Shown: positions 8,560-17,508, counted from the stretch's first letter. The stretch: 64,000 nt of DNA from Pelomonas margarita (GCF_043555875.1 NZ_JBIGHW010000012.1:1-64000); one strand, 5' to 3'. The notes: a model not told the origin generated them from the letters alone. Numbers and translations: made by a program.

Positions 8560-8722
8560 GAGGTTGAGAGTCTTTCACCCATGCCCGCCTTGCCCGCCAA
8601 AACGCCCTCGCCCGTCGTTGCAAATGCTCGCCATAGCCCGAGCTATGGCTGCGCTTTGCGCCTAGTTCGAGGGCGCTTTGACGCGCCTTTCTGGCATGGC
8701 CGAAAAACTCTCACCCTCTGAG
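8555..8722. repeat. Nested-hairpin intergenic repeat, copy 1
   Basis: An imperfect palindrome of about 165 bases. The outer arms are TGAGAGTCTTTCACCCATGCC (split TGAGAGTCTTTC / ACCCATGCC) and its near-complement GGCATGGCC / GAAAAACTCTCA. A second stem pairs CGCCCTCG (8603-8610) with CGAGGGCG. The centre is a perfect hairpin, GCCATAGC-CCGA-GCTATGGC (8630-8649). A related element with the same centre design lies at 52536-52702. Between the convergent DinB-like gene and the indolepyruvate oxidoreductase it could end transcription from both sides, though no T-run is present. Confidence 0.7.
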
Positions 8723-8730
8723 GCGGCCCG

Positions 8731-11700
8731 TCAGAGCTCCGCCACGCCCTTGACCCGCACCGGCAGTGCCACCGGCTGCGGCGCCACTTCGGCCATGCGG
8801 CCATGGAAGCGGTCCAGCAGCGCCTGCCACTGCTGCTTCACCGCCACGACGTTGGCATGCTTCACGTGGCCGTAGCCGCGGATCTTCTCGGGCAGGCGGG
8901 CCAGGTCGACGGCGGTGCTCAGGTTGTCGGCCGTCAGTGACGCGAGGATGTCGGCCACCAGTGCCTCGTAGTCGGCGATCAACTGCCGCTCCATGCGGCG
9001 CTCTGCAGTCTTGCCGAAGATGTCTAGCGCCGTGCCGCGCAAGCCCTTCAACTTCGCCAGCCACTTGAAGGCGGTGAAGGTCCACGAGCCCAGCTCGATC
9101 TTCTTCGCGCAGCCGTCAGCGCCGGGCTTGCTGATCAGCGGCGGGGCAAGGTGGAAGGACAGGCACTTCCAGTTCTCGAACTGATCCTTCATCGCTGCCT
9201 CGAAGCGGCCGTCGGTGTAGAGGCGCGCCACCTCGTACTCGTCCTTGATGGCCAGCAGCTTGGCGTAGTGGCGGGCCACGGCCTGCGTCAGGCGCTGGCC
9301 CTTGCCGAGCGTCGCCTCGGCGGCGCGCACACGCTCGACCAGCGCGCGGTAGCGCTGCGCGTAGGCGGCGTCCTGGTAGTCGGTGAGGAACTGCACGCGC
9401 CGCTCGATCAGCCCGTCAGCGCCGTCGAGCTGGTCGAAGTTGAAGAGCTTGACGACGTTGACATCGCCGGCCAGGCGCTGCAGCGCATCCGGTGCGGCGA
9501 TGGCCAGGCGGCCCAGCGCGAACGCGGTCTTGTTGGCCTCCACGGCCACGCCGTTGAGCTCGATGGCGCGCATCAGCGCCGCCTCGCCGACGGGGATGAG
9601 CCCGCGCTGCCAGCAGGCGCCCAGCATGACGATGTTGCTGGGCAGCGTGTCGCCCATCAGGCGCTGCGCGATGTCCTGCGCGTCGATGGTCTCGAGTGCG
9701 CCGCTCTCGCCGACAGCGAACTTCATCTTCTCCAGCAGCGACGGCGCCTGCAGCGACGCATCCGGGTTGCGCACGAAGCCGGCGGTGGGCAGTTCATGGG
9801 TGTTGGCGAGGATGACGGTGCGGCCGGCCTTCACGGTGCCCAGTGCGTCGGGCGATGCGCCCACCACCATGTCGCAGGCCAGCAGCACGTCGGCCTGCTG
9901 GGTGTCGATGCGCACCTGGTTCAGCAGGTCCAGCGTCGGCGCCACGCGCACGAAGGACAGCACCGCACCGCCCTTCTGCGCAAAGCCCATGAAGTCCAGC
10001 ACCGAGGCCTGCTTGGCTTCGAGGTGGGCGGCCATCGTCACCAGCGCGCCGACCGTGACGACACCGGTGCCGCCGACGCCGGTGACCAGCATGTCGAACG
10101 GCCCGGTCCAGCGCCACGCGGCGGGCGGCTGGATGGCGGCGATCTCGCGCGCCAGGTCTTGCGCGGTGTAGCGGGCGCCGGCCTTTTTCTTCAGCACCGG
10201 GTCATGCACGGACACGAAGCTGGGGCAGAAGCCGTTCACGCAGGAGAAGTCCTTGTTGCAGCTGCTCTGCTCGATGGCGCGCTTGCGGCCCCAGTCGGTC
10301 TCGACGGGCACGACGGACAGGCAGTTCGATGCCACGCCGCAGTCGCCACAGCCTTCGCAGACGGCCTCGTTGATGAAGATGCGCTTCGGCGGGTCGGCAA
10401 TGACGGAGCCCCCCACGTCGCCTGCGGCGACTGCCCCCCCGAGGGGGGCGCCGTCCGAGCTTGGGGCGGCCCGGCGCTCGGCCTCTCCCTTCTTGCGGCG
10501 GCGGCGCTTCTCGGCGGCACAGGTCTGGTCGTAGATCAGCACCGTGACGCCTTCGATCTCGCGCAGCTCGCGCTGCACGCCGTCCATCGCGCTGCGGTCG
10601 TGGAAGGTGGTGCCGGCGGGGAACAGTCCGTGATGGCCGTTGTACTTGTCGATGTCGTCGGACACGACGACCAGCTTCTTTACGCCCTCGGCCTCCACCT
10701 GCCGCGCGATCTGCGGCACGCTGGTGCTGCCGTCCACCGGCTGGCCGCCGGTCATCGCGACGGCGTCGTTGTAGAGGATCTTGTAGGTGATGTTGGCCCT
10801 GGCCGCGATGGCCTGGCGGATGGCGAGATAGCCCGAGTGGTAGTAGGTGCCGTCGCCCAGGTTCTGGAAGACGTGCTTCTCCTTCGTGAAGCGCGAGTGC
10901 GCGGCCCAGTCCACGCCCTCGGCGCCCATCTGGATGAGGCCGGAGGTGCCGCGCTCCATCCAGCTGGCCATGAAGTGGCAGCCGATGCCGGCCAGCGCGC
11001 GCGAGCCTTCGGGCAACTTGGTGGACGTGTTGTGCGGGCAGCCCGAGCAGAAGTAAGGCTGGCGGCGCACGCCATCGGCGGCGTTGCTCAGCAGGCAGGG
11101 CGTGAGGAAGTCCACCACGAGGTGGCGGCGGTCCAGCGCGGGGTTCAGCCGTGCCAGCCAATCGGCCACGGTGCCCATGATGCGGCTGGGGCGCAGCTCA
11201 CCGAGTGCCGACAGCACCGGCGCGCCGTGCTCGTCGGTCTTGCCGACGACGCGCGGGCGCTGGAACTCGGGCAGGTGGTACAGCAGCTCCTTGATCTGGC
11301 GCTCGACGACCGGGCCCTTCTCCTCGATGACGAGCACATCGGTGAGGTTGCTGCAGAACTCGACGATGCGCGTGGGCTCCAGCGGGAACACCAGGCCCAC
11401 CTTGTAGACGCGCACGCCGGCGGCGGCCAGTGCGTTGGGGTCCAGGTCCAGCCGGCGCAGCACTTCCATGAAGTCGTAGTGCGCCTTGCCGACCGTCACG
11501 ATGCCCAGCGTGGCCGCAGGGCTGGTGACGATGTGCTTGTCGATGCTGTTGACCTTGGCGAAGGCGCGCACGGCGTCCAGCTTGTGCGCGAGGCGTGACT
11601 CCAGCTCCAGCGACGGCAGGTCGACCGCGCGGATGTGCAGGTTGGTCGGGGCCGTGTAGTCGACGGCATGCTCGAAGTCGAGGGGCACGGTGTCGAGATC

Positions 11701-12342
11701 GACGGTCATGCCGCTTTCGACCACTTCCGAGATCGCCTTGAAGCCGACCCATGCGCCGCTGAAGCGCGACAGCGCCCAGCCGTACAGGCCGAACTCCAGG
11801 TACTCAGCCACATTGGCCGGGTGCACCAGCGGCATGCTCCAGGCCTGCAGCGCCTGGTCGCTCTGGTGCGGCGTGCTGCTGGAGACGCAGCCGTGATCGT
11901 CGCCGCACACCACCAGCACGCCGCCCTGCGTGCTGGTGCCGTAGACATTGCCGTGCTTGAGTGCGTCGCCCGAGCGGTCAACACCTGGCCCCTTGCCGTA
12001 CCACATTGCAAACACGCCATCGACGGTGCGCTGCGGGTCCAGCGCCACGCGCTGCACGCCCAGGCAGGCGGTGGCGGCCAGGTCTTCGTTGATGGCGGGC
12101 AGGAACTCGATGTGGGCCTTGTCGAGGAACTTCTTGGCCTTCCACAACTGCTGGTCCACCATGCCCAGCGGCGAGCCGCGGTAGCCGGACACGAAGCCGG
12201 CCGTCTTCAGCCCCGCGCGCTCGTCCTGCTTCTTCTGCGCTAGCAGCAGCCGCACCAGCGCCTGGGTACCGGTCAGGAAGACGGCGCCGCCGTCAGCCGC
12301 AAGGTTGTCGCTGAGCTGGTAGGGGCGCAGGGTGTCGGTCAT
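8731..12342 (-). CDS. Indolepyruvate ferredoxin oxidoreductase, fused alpha/beta
   Basis: A 1203-residue cytoplasmic thiamine-diphosphate, iron-sulfur enzyme that oxidatively decarboxylates aryl-pyruvates from aromatic amino-acid breakdown to acyl-CoA. The N-terminal half carries the IorA-like pyrimidine-binding and ThDP regions (SGYRGSPLGMVD, GIGCHFMASW, NDAVAMTGGQPVDG). Next comes a ferredoxin-like cluster segment, VCEGCGDCG with later C-x-C-x-C cysteines. The IorB-like domain starts around DMLVTGVGGTGVVTVG. The ATG at 12342 has AGGAA upstream. Residues about 618-648 are an in-frame insert between a basic run (KRRRRKK) and PPKRIFIN; its DNA matches a dispersed GC-rich repeat. A divergent Lrp/AsnC gene 118 bases away is the likely regulator. 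Confidence 0.88.
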   Translation of the reverse strand: MTDTLRPYQLSDNLAADGGAVFLTGTQALVRLLLAQKKQDERAGLKTAGFVSGYRGSPLGMVDQQLWKAKKFLDKAHIEFLPAINEDLAATACLGVQRVALDPQRTVDGVFAMWYGKGPGVDRSGDALKHGNVYGTSTQGGVLVVCGDDHGCVSSSTPHQSDQALQAWSMPLVHPANVAEYLEFGLYGWALSRFSGAWVGFKAISEVVESGMTVDLDTVPLDFEHAVDYTAPTNLHIRAVDLPSLELESRLAHKLDAVRAFAKVNSIDKHIVTSPAATLGIVTVGKAHYDFMEVLRRLDLDPNALAAAGVRVYKVGLVFPLEPTRIVEFCSNLTDVLVIEEKGPVVERQIKELLYHLPEFQRPRVVGKTDEHGAPVLSALGELRPSRIMGTVADWLARLNPALDRRHLVVDFLTPCLLSNAADGVRRQPYFCSGCPHNTSTKLPEGSRALAGIGCHFMASWMERGTSGLIQMGAEGVDWAAHSRFTKEKHVFQNLGDGTYYHSGYLAIRQAIAARANITYKILYNDAVAMTGGQPVDGSTSVPQIARQVEAEGVKKLVVVSDDIDKYNGHHGLFPAGTTFHDRSAMDGVQRELREIEGVTVLIYDQTCAAEKRRRRKKGEAERRAAPSSDGAPLGGAVAAGDVGGSVIADPPKRIFINEAVCEGCGDCGVASNCLSVVPVETDWGRKRAIEQSSCNKDFSCVNGFCPSFVSVHDPVLKKKAGARYTAQDLAREIAAIQPPAAWRWTGPFDMLVTGVGGTGVVTVGALVTMAAHLEAKQASVLDFMGFAQKGGAVLSFVRVAPTLDLLNQVRIDTQQADVLLACDMVVGASPDALGTVKAGRTVILANTHELPTAGFVRNPDASLQAPSLLEKMKFAVGESGALETIDAQDIAQRLMGDTLPSNIVMLGACWQRGLIPVGEAALMRAIELNGVAVEANKTAFALGRLAIAAPDALQRLAGDVNVVKLFNFDQLDGADGLIERRVQFLTDYQDAAYAQRYRALVERVRAAEATLGKGQRLTQAVARHYAKLLAIKDEYEVARLYTDGRFEAAMKDQFENWKCLSFHLAPPLISKPGADGCAKKIELGSWTFTAFKWLAKLKGLRGTALDIFGKTAERRMERQLIADYEALVADILASLTADNLSTAVDLARLPEKIRGYGHVKHANVVAVKQQWQALLDRFHGRMAEVAPQPVALPVRVKGVAEL
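10400..10490. repeat. GC-rich dispersed repeat lying inside the indolepyruvate oxidoreductase gene
   Basis: The segment holds a CCCCCCC-GAGGGGGG hairpin and the core CTTGGGG-CGGCCCGGCGCTCG (10460-10480, split here). That core differs by one base from one inside murF (30006-30027) and from the complement of one after purH (54319-54340). The reading frame stays open, adding about 30 alanine/glycine-rich residues. Known: similar CCCCTCGGGG repeats are normally intergenic in Burkholderiales. Inference: an in-frame insertion. Confidence 0.6.
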
Positions 12343-12430
12343 CGGAAGTTCCTGGATGGGCGGGAGATTCTTTCCCTCGACGGCCGGAATAACTTGCCTC
12401 ATTGCCGCAGATCGCGCGTAGCGGTGAGAT

Positions 12431-12455
12431 GATTTTTCTCTAAAGGAGGAAAATC
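12431..12455 (+). promoter_or_regulatory. Inverted repeat around the Shine-Dalgarno of the Lrp/AsnC gene
   Basis: GATTTT (12431-12436) and AAAATC (12450-12455) form inverted arms that enclose the ribosome site AAAGGAGGA. It lies in the divergent gap between the indolepyruvate oxidoreductase and its presumed regulator. Inference: an autoregulatory Lrp-type site or an mRNA hairpin that hides the ribosome site. Confidence 0.35.
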
Positions 12456-12460
12456 AAGAA

Positions 12461-12925
12461 ATGAATGACTTTGATCGTGCCAGTCGACAGATCCTCGAGG
12501 CCCTGCAGGTGGACGCTCGACAGTCGACGCAGGCGCTGGCCGAGGCGGTGGGGCTGTCTGCCACGCCGGTGTGGCGGCGCGTGAGGGAGCTGGAGGAGCG
12601 CGGCGTGATCCGGGGTCAGGTCGTGCTGGTGGACCGCGAGAAGCTGGGCCTGTCCATCCTCGTGCTGGCCCAGGTCAGCCTGGTGCGACACAGCGAGGGC
12701 GCGGTGGAGCAGTTCGAGCAGCTGGTCGGCACGCGCCGCGAGATCATCGAATGCCACGCCATCACGGGCGATTCGGACTACGTCATCAAGGTCGTCGCCG
12801 CCGACATGAAGGCCTACGACCAGTTCCTGCAGCAGCACATCTTCAAGCTGCCCGGCGTGGCCAGCGTGCGCAGCAACGTGGTGCTGCGTGAGGTCAAGTA
12901 CGAGACGGCTTTGCCGGTGGGGTGA
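12461..12925 (+). CDS. Lrp/AsnC family transcriptional regulator
   Basis: A 154-residue DNA-binding regulator of the feast/famine family. The N-terminal winged helix-turn-helix reads RQILEALQVDARQSTQALAEAVGLSATPVWRRVRELEERGVI (start near residue 6, quoted in part). The C-terminal ligand-binding ACT-like domain includes ECHAITGDSDYVIKVVAADM, the usual Lrp signature. An excellent ribosome site (AAAGGAGG) precedes the ATG at 12461. It is divergent from the indolepyruvate ferredoxin oxidoreductase and probably controls it in response to an aromatic or branched amino acid or its keto acid. The ligand is not known. Confidence 0.9.
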   Translation: MNDFDRASRQILEALQVDARQSTQALAEAVGLSATPVWRRVRELEERGVIRGQVVLVDREKLGLSILVLAQVSLVRHSEGAVEQFEQLVGTRREIIECHAITGDSDYVIKVVAADMKAYDQFLQQHIFKLPGVASVRSNVVLREVKYETALPVG

Positions 12926-13002
12926 TGAGGATGTCGTGCATGCGGTGTTCCCGATCGGCCGCTGGCTGCATACAGTAGGCCGGTCCTCACAAGCTGCCAC
13001 TC

Positions 13003-14019
13003 ATGGACTCCGTCTTCGCCCAACTCGCCAGTTCCATCCACGGTGCCCGCACGCTGGAGGAGCTGACCCGCCCCTTGCTGGAGATGCTGGAGGCCGTCAG
13101 CGGGCTGGAATCCACCTACCTGACCACGGTGGACCTCGCGGCCGGCCTGCAGCATGTCTTGTACGCGCGCAACTCCCGCGACCTGCAGATCCCGGAAGGT
13201 TTGGTGGTGCCCTGGGGCGACACGCTGTGCAAGCGTGCGCTGGACGAAGGACGGCCGTTCACCGACGAGGTGGGCGCCGTGTGGGCCGACTCGCAGGCCG
13301 CGCAGCAACTGGGCATCCAGACCTATGTCAGCACGCCGGTGCACACTGACGATGGTGCCTTGTACGGCACGCTCTGCGGCGCCAGCTCACGGCGGCGGCC
13401 GTTGACCGAAGATGCCGCAAACGTGCTGCGCCTGTTTGCCAGCCTCATTGAGCAGCATGTCAGCCGCGAGCGTTTGGTGGAGCAGTTGCAGCAGGCCAAT
13501 GCGGAGCTGCAGACGCAGGCCTTGACGGATGCGCTGACCGGCCTGTTGAACCGTCGGGCGCTGCAGCAGGAGCTGGCGAGGCTCATCTCGCTGGCCCAGC
13601 GCACCGGCTGTTGGCTGCTGGCTGGCGCCATCGACCTGGACGGCTTCAAACAGGTCAACGACACGCACGGCCACGATGCCGGCGACGAGTTCCTGTGTGG
13701 CGTGGCTGTGCGGTTGCAGGCGGCCTTGCGCGGTGGTGACGTGTTGGCCCGCATGGGCGGCGACGAGTTCGTCGTGCTGGGCCTGGGGCCCAGGCTGGTG
13801 GAAGACGGCGCCGCCGCAGCCCGGTTGATGCGACAGCGCCTGGCCAGCGCTACGGCCGCCGTCTACCCGGCCGGCGCGGCTCGCATCGACTACGCCGGTG
13901 CCAGCGTGGGCGTGGCCTGCGTGGACCCGCAGCGGGTGGGCGCCGACGAGGTGCTGCGCGAATCGGACGCGGCCATGTATCGCGTCAAGCTGCAGCGCCG
14001 CCAGTCAGTGCCGCACTGA
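13003..14019 (+). CDS. GAF-GGDEF diguanylate cyclase
   Basis: A soluble 338-residue enzyme that would make cyclic di-GMP. Residues about 15-155 form a GAF sensor (LEELTRPLLEMLEAVSGLES, PWGDTLCKRALDEGRPF, GIQTYVSTPVHTDDGALYGT). A short coiled linker leads to the GGDEF domain (LTDALTGLLNRRAL), with the intact GGDEF motif at 252-256 and an RxxD inhibitory site (RGGD, 243-246) five residues before it. No membrane segment or EAL domain is present, so the signal is cytoplasmic. It is convergent with ccsB, with an 11-base gap, and is unrelated in function to the Lrp gene upstream as far as can be seen. Confidence 0.88.
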   Translation: MDSVFAQLASSIHGARTLEELTRPLLEMLEAVSGLESTYLTTVDLAAGLQHVLYARNSRDLQIPEGLVVPWGDTLCKRALDEGRPFTDEVGAVWADSQAAQQLGIQTYVSTPVHTDDGALYGTLCGASSRRRPLTEDAANVLRLFASLIEQHVSRERLVEQLQQANAELQTQALTDALTGLLNRRALQQELARLISLAQRTGCWLLAGAIDLDGFKQVNDTHGHDAGDEFLCGVAVRLQAALRGGDVLARMGGDEFVVLGLGPRLVEDGAAAARLMRQRLASATAAVYPAGAARIDYAGASVGVACVDPQRVGADEVLRESDAAMYRVKLQRRQSVPH

Positions 14020-14030
14020 GGCGCGCCCGC

Positions 14031-15380
14031 TCACAGCTCGCCGTAGCTGTGCAGGCCGGACAGGAACATGTTGACGCCCAGGAAGGCGAAGGTCGTCACC
14101 AGCAGGCCCACCAGTGACCACCAGGCCGACACGGCGCCGCGCAGCCCTTTCATCAGCCGCATGTGCAGCCAGGCGGCGTAGTTCAGCCAGACGATGAGCG
14201 CCCAGGTCTCCTTCGGGTCCCAGCTCCAGTAGCCGCCCCAGGCCTCGGCGGCCCAGAAGGCGCCCAGGATGGTGGCGATGGTGAAGAACGCGAAGCCCAG
14301 CGCGATGGCCTTGTACATCAGGTCGTCGAGCTGGGGCAGGTCGGGCAGACGGGCGCTCAGCGGCCGGCGCGCCGCGACGCACAGGCCCAGGAAAACCATC
14401 ACGCTGGCGATCTTGCCGGCCCAGCTGACCAGGCCTGCAGCCGTCTCGGCCGACACGCTGCCGAACGCCCAGACCGCGCCGATCAGCGCCAGGATCAGCC
14501 CCGGCACGCCGATCAGGCCCACCAGCAGTGAGTAGGTGCTGGCCGTCTTCAGCAGGTAGGCCAGCGCCACCATGGCGGCCAGCGCGAAGGCGCCATATCC
14601 GACGAAGTTGGCAGGCACGTGGATCTTCATCCACCAGCTCTGCAGCGCCGGCACCAGCGGCTGGATCTCCTGCGCGCCGCGTGCCACCGTGTACCAGAGC
14701 AGGAAGGCCACCGCCGCGCTTACCACCAGCATCACATACGCACCCAGCGAGCGCGTCGCGAAGCGCTGCTCGTAGTACAGGTGGAACAGCGCCGTCATCC
14801 AACAGAACAGCACGAACACTTCGTAGAGGTTGCTGACCGGGATGTGGCCGATGTCGGGCGCGATCTGGTGGCTTTCGAACCAGCGCACCAGCGTGCCCAC
14901 CAGCGCCATGAACACGCCGCCCCAGGCCAGCTTGGAGCCCACGACTTCGGCCACGCTGTCACGGCCGGCGCCGGTGAAGAAGCCGCCCCAATAGAACAGC
15001 ATGCTCATGACGAACAGCAGGCTCATCCACAGGATGGCGCTCTGGCTGGACAGCATGTACTTCAGCAGGAAGACCTGCTCGGCGGCAGCCAGGTCGGCGC
15101 CGAAGGCATCCGGCTGGCGTGCATACAGGGCTATGGCCAGCAGCGTGGCCGCGCCGGTCGCCAGGCTCAACACGCGCAGCGGCTTCCAGAACCAGCCCAG
15201 CGCGATCAGCGAGGGCAGGGAGCAGGCGAGGATGGCCTGCTCGTAGACGTCCATGCTGGCGTGGTAGCGCTGAAAGGCGTAGCCGCCGCCCAGCAGCACG
15301 AGGGCGGCGAAGACCCAGTCCAGCGCGTCACGGCGCTGCAGCGCATGGCGGCGCGGCAGGTCGAAGGTGGTGGTGTTCAT
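14031..15380 (-). CDS. ccsB: Cytochrome c biogenesis protein CcsB (CcsA/ResC type)
   Basis: A 449-residue polytopic inner-membrane protein of System II cytochrome c maturation, which carries haem to the periplasm and attaches it to apocytochromes with ResB. The defining tryptophan-rich haem motif is WGGYWSWDPKETWALIVW, with flanking histidines (HIPVSNLYE, WMKIHVPANFVGYGAF, NYAAWLH). The ATG at 15380 overlaps the resB stop by four bases (ATGA) and has AGGAG upstream. The ResB-then-CcsB order is usual in Betaproteobacteria. Some annotations call the same family CcsA or ResC. Confidence 0.93.
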   Translation of the reverse strand: MNTTTFDLPRRHALQRRDALDWVFAALVLLGGGYAFQRYHASMDVYEQAILACSLPSLIALGWFWKPLRVLSLATGAATLLAIALYARQPDAFGADLAAAEQVFLLKYMLSSQSAILWMSLLFVMSMLFYWGGFFTGAGRDSVAEVVGSKLAWGGVFMALVGTLVRWFESHQIAPDIGHIPVSNLYEVFVLFCWMTALFHLYYEQRFATRSLGAYVMLVVSAAVAFLLWYTVARGAQEIQPLVPALQSWWMKIHVPANFVGYGAFALAAMVALAYLLKTASTYSLLVGLIGVPGLILALIGAVWAFGSVSAETAAGLVSWAGKIASVMVFLGLCVAARRPLSARLPDLPQLDDLMYKAIALGFAFFTIATILGAFWAAEAWGGYWSWDPKETWALIVWLNYAAWLHMRLMKGLRGAVSAWWSLVGLLVTTFAFLGVNMFLSGLHSYGEL

Positions 15381-17461
15381 TGCATCTCCTTGAGCAGGAC
15401 AGCTTTCAGCTGCGCGAAGAGGGTGGCGTTGTCGGGGGATTCGCGGGTGCTGGACATGGCCATGCGCACCTGCGAGCTCGCCGTGTCGGCGCTGGGCGCG
15501 ATCCACACCCACAGCCGGCGCTCCTTCACATAGAGCATGGCGAAGACGCCGATGATCAGCAAAACGGCGCCCAGATAGACCAGTTTCTGCCCGGGGGCTC
15601 GCGCCACCTGGAACACGCTGGCCTGCACCTGCTCGAAGCTGTCCATCTGCACCAGCATGGGCGCTGGGTAGTAGAGGCTGTCGGACAGCGACAGCACCGC
15701 CTGCGTCATGAAGGCCTGCGTGGCCTCGTTCACCACGGCGGGCGCCAGGCCGTCGCGCGCCCGGGCCAACTGGTGCAGCTCGAACAGGCTGCCGTTGAGG
15801 ATGCGCAGCAGCACTTCCGACACGCGCGCGTGCTCAGTCTCGGGCACGTCGCGCTCAATGAACTGCGACAGCGCGGGCAGGCCGCCCTTGGTGTCGTCGC
15901 CGTTGGATGCAGTCGTGGCGGCGCCGGAGAACAGCGTCAGCGCGCGCAGCGCCGTGGTCTGCAGCTGTTCCTGCATCTTGGGCTGCGTGGGTGGTGTGGC
16001 CGAGCGGGCGTAGGCCCGCGCTGCCGCCTCGCGCAGGCCCGCGTCGCCCAGGGCGTGGCGCAGGCGCAGCCAGCCGTCCAGGCGGTCGTTCTCGTCCACC
16101 GGCATGCGCAGGTAGCGGAAGTTCTCCGACGCCGACTCGCGTACGCCCGCCAGGAACAGGCGTTGCCCGTCCAGCGCCACCGGCACCATGTAGTTGTTGA
16201 ACTCACGTGCCTGGCCGGCCGCGTCGCGCAGCTTGTAGCTGAAGCTGGGGCCGACGTTCTGCAGCGACTTGGCCTTGTCGCCCTTGGCGCCGCTGCCCAG
16301 GTGCTTGCTCAGGCGCTCGCCCAGATCCACCTTGCGCACATCGGCGCCACTGGTGTTGCCGGCACCGTTGTCGGCCATGTTCTCGACGTTGATGACGCGC
16401 AGGCCATCCAGCTCCAGCGTCAGCTCGCCCACGCCGGTCTTGGTGCCCACGCGGCCGGCCAGAGGCACGGGTTTGCCGCCCGTCAGCGGCAGCAACTGCA
16501 GCTGCAGCTGGCTGCCGCCGTCCTCAAAGCTGCTCTGGTAGATGGCCAGGCCGTTGTGGATCACCGGCTCGTTGACCTTAACGGTGGCCTCGCGGCGCGT
16601 GCCGCCATCGTGGATGACGATGTCGCTAGCGAAGCTCTTGGGCATGCCGGTGTCGTAGTACTCGACGCTGAACTTCTTCAGCTCGATGTCAAACGGCAGG
16701 TCCTGCAGCACGACGCCGTTGGGCAGGCTGAGCACGGCGATGCCCTGTCGCTGCTTCTCCGGCACCGACACGTTGCCGCGGAAGCTCGGGTTGGCTGCCG
16801 ACAGCCGATGCTCGGGCTTGATGTCGGCGATGAAGCCGGCGCCATCGAAGATCTCCTTGCCCTGCAGCCACATGGCCAGCCGCACCATGGCGTTGCCGTC
16901 CAGCACGCCGCCGATGAGGATGAGCACGATGGCCGAGTGGGCGGCGATGTAGCCCAGCTTGTTGGACGCGCCGCGGCGGGCCGCGATCATCGTGCCGTGC
17001 TCGCGCTGTTGCACCCGCGCTTTCCAGCCCAGCGCGGTCAGCGTGCTGCCGATCTCGGCCAGCGCCATCTGCGGGTTGCTGGGCAGCTCGGCAATGGCCT
17101 TGTGGTGGTGGGCCTGCAGCGACTGCTCGCGCACGCCTTCCTTGTAGTTCTTCAGATCGGCCAGGATCTTGGGCGTGTTGCGCAGCACGCACAGGCTGGT
17201 GGAGATCACCAGGAAGGCCAGGATCACCAGGAACCACGGCGCGCTGTAGACCGTGTACAGGCCCAGCTTGCCGAACACTTCGGCCCAGAACGGGCCGAAC
17301 TGATTGATGTAGTTGCCCATGGGCTCGCTCTGGCGCAGCACGGTGCCGATGACCGAGGCGATGCAGATCACGCTGAGCAGCGCGATCGCGAAGCGCATGG
17401 AGGCGAGCAGGTCCAGCAGTTCGCGGGCCAGCGAGGGGCGGGAGGAGGAGGCTGACGACAT
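15377..17461 (-). CDS. resB: Cytochrome c biogenesis protein ResB (Ccs1)
   Basis: A 694-residue partner of CcsB in System II cytochrome c maturation. Three N-terminal helices include MRFAIALLSVICIASVIGTV and APWFLVILAFLVISTSLCVL, with a further one at GYIAAHSAIVLILIGGVLDG. A large periplasmic domain follows, and the last helix (LVYLGAVLLIIGVFAMLYV) is near the C-terminus before a basic tail. The ATG at 17461 begins MSSASSSRPSLARELLDLL; upstream in-frame codons would read through the cytochrome c4 terminator. It is transcribed with ccsB, which overlaps its stop. The c4-type cytochrome encoded just upstream is a natural substrate. Confidence 0.92.
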   Translation of the reverse strand: MSSASSSRPSLARELLDLLASMRFAIALLSVICIASVIGTVLRQSEPMGNYINQFGPFWAEVFGKLGLYTVYSAPWFLVILAFLVISTSLCVLRNTPKILADLKNYKEGVREQSLQAHHHKAIAELPSNPQMALAEIGSTLTALGWKARVQQREHGTMIAARRGASNKLGYIAAHSAIVLILIGGVLDGNAMVRLAMWLQGKEIFDGAGFIADIKPEHRLSAANPSFRGNVSVPEKQRQGIAVLSLPNGVVLQDLPFDIELKKFSVEYYDTGMPKSFASDIVIHDGGTRREATVKVNEPVIHNGLAIYQSSFEDGGSQLQLQLLPLTGGKPVPLAGRVGTKTGVGELTLELDGLRVINVENMADNGAGNTSGADVRKVDLGERLSKHLGSGAKGDKAKSLQNVGPSFSYKLRDAAGQAREFNNYMVPVALDGQRLFLAGVRESASENFRYLRMPVDENDRLDGWLRLRHALGDAGLREAAARAYARSATPPTQPKMQEQLQTTALRALTLFSGAATTASNGDDTKGGLPALSQFIERDVPETEHARVSEVLLRILNGSLFELHQLARARDGLAPAVVNEATQAFMTQAVLSLSDSLYYPAPMLVQMDSFEQVQASVFQVARAPGQKLVYLGAVLLIIGVFAMLYVKERRLWVWIAPSADTASSQVRMAMSSTRESPDNATLFAQLKAVLLKEMQ

Positions 17462-17476
17462 CAGGTGGAGAGGGCG

Positions 17477-17508
17477 AAAAAAAGGCCGGTGAGGTTCACC
17501 GGCCTTCT
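17477..17508 (-). terminator. Intrinsic terminator after the cytochrome c4 gene
   Basis: A perfect 9-bp stem, GGCCGGTGA / TCACCGGCC with a 3-base loop (17484-17504), is followed on the minus strand by seven T residues (A-run at 17477-17483). It lies between the cytochrome gene and resB, so resB-ccsB may depend on read-through or a promoter of their own. Confidence 0.85.

Noticed and set aside
9151..11598. An 815-codon open frame on the plus strand inside the indolepyruvate oxidoreductase gene
   Set aside because: Antisense shadow of a well-supported gene; its composition is that of complementary GC-rich codons and it has no domain.
15119..17455. A 778-codon open frame on the plus strand opposite resB
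   Set aside because: Antisense to resB and ccsB, with no hydrophobic or domain pattern of its own.
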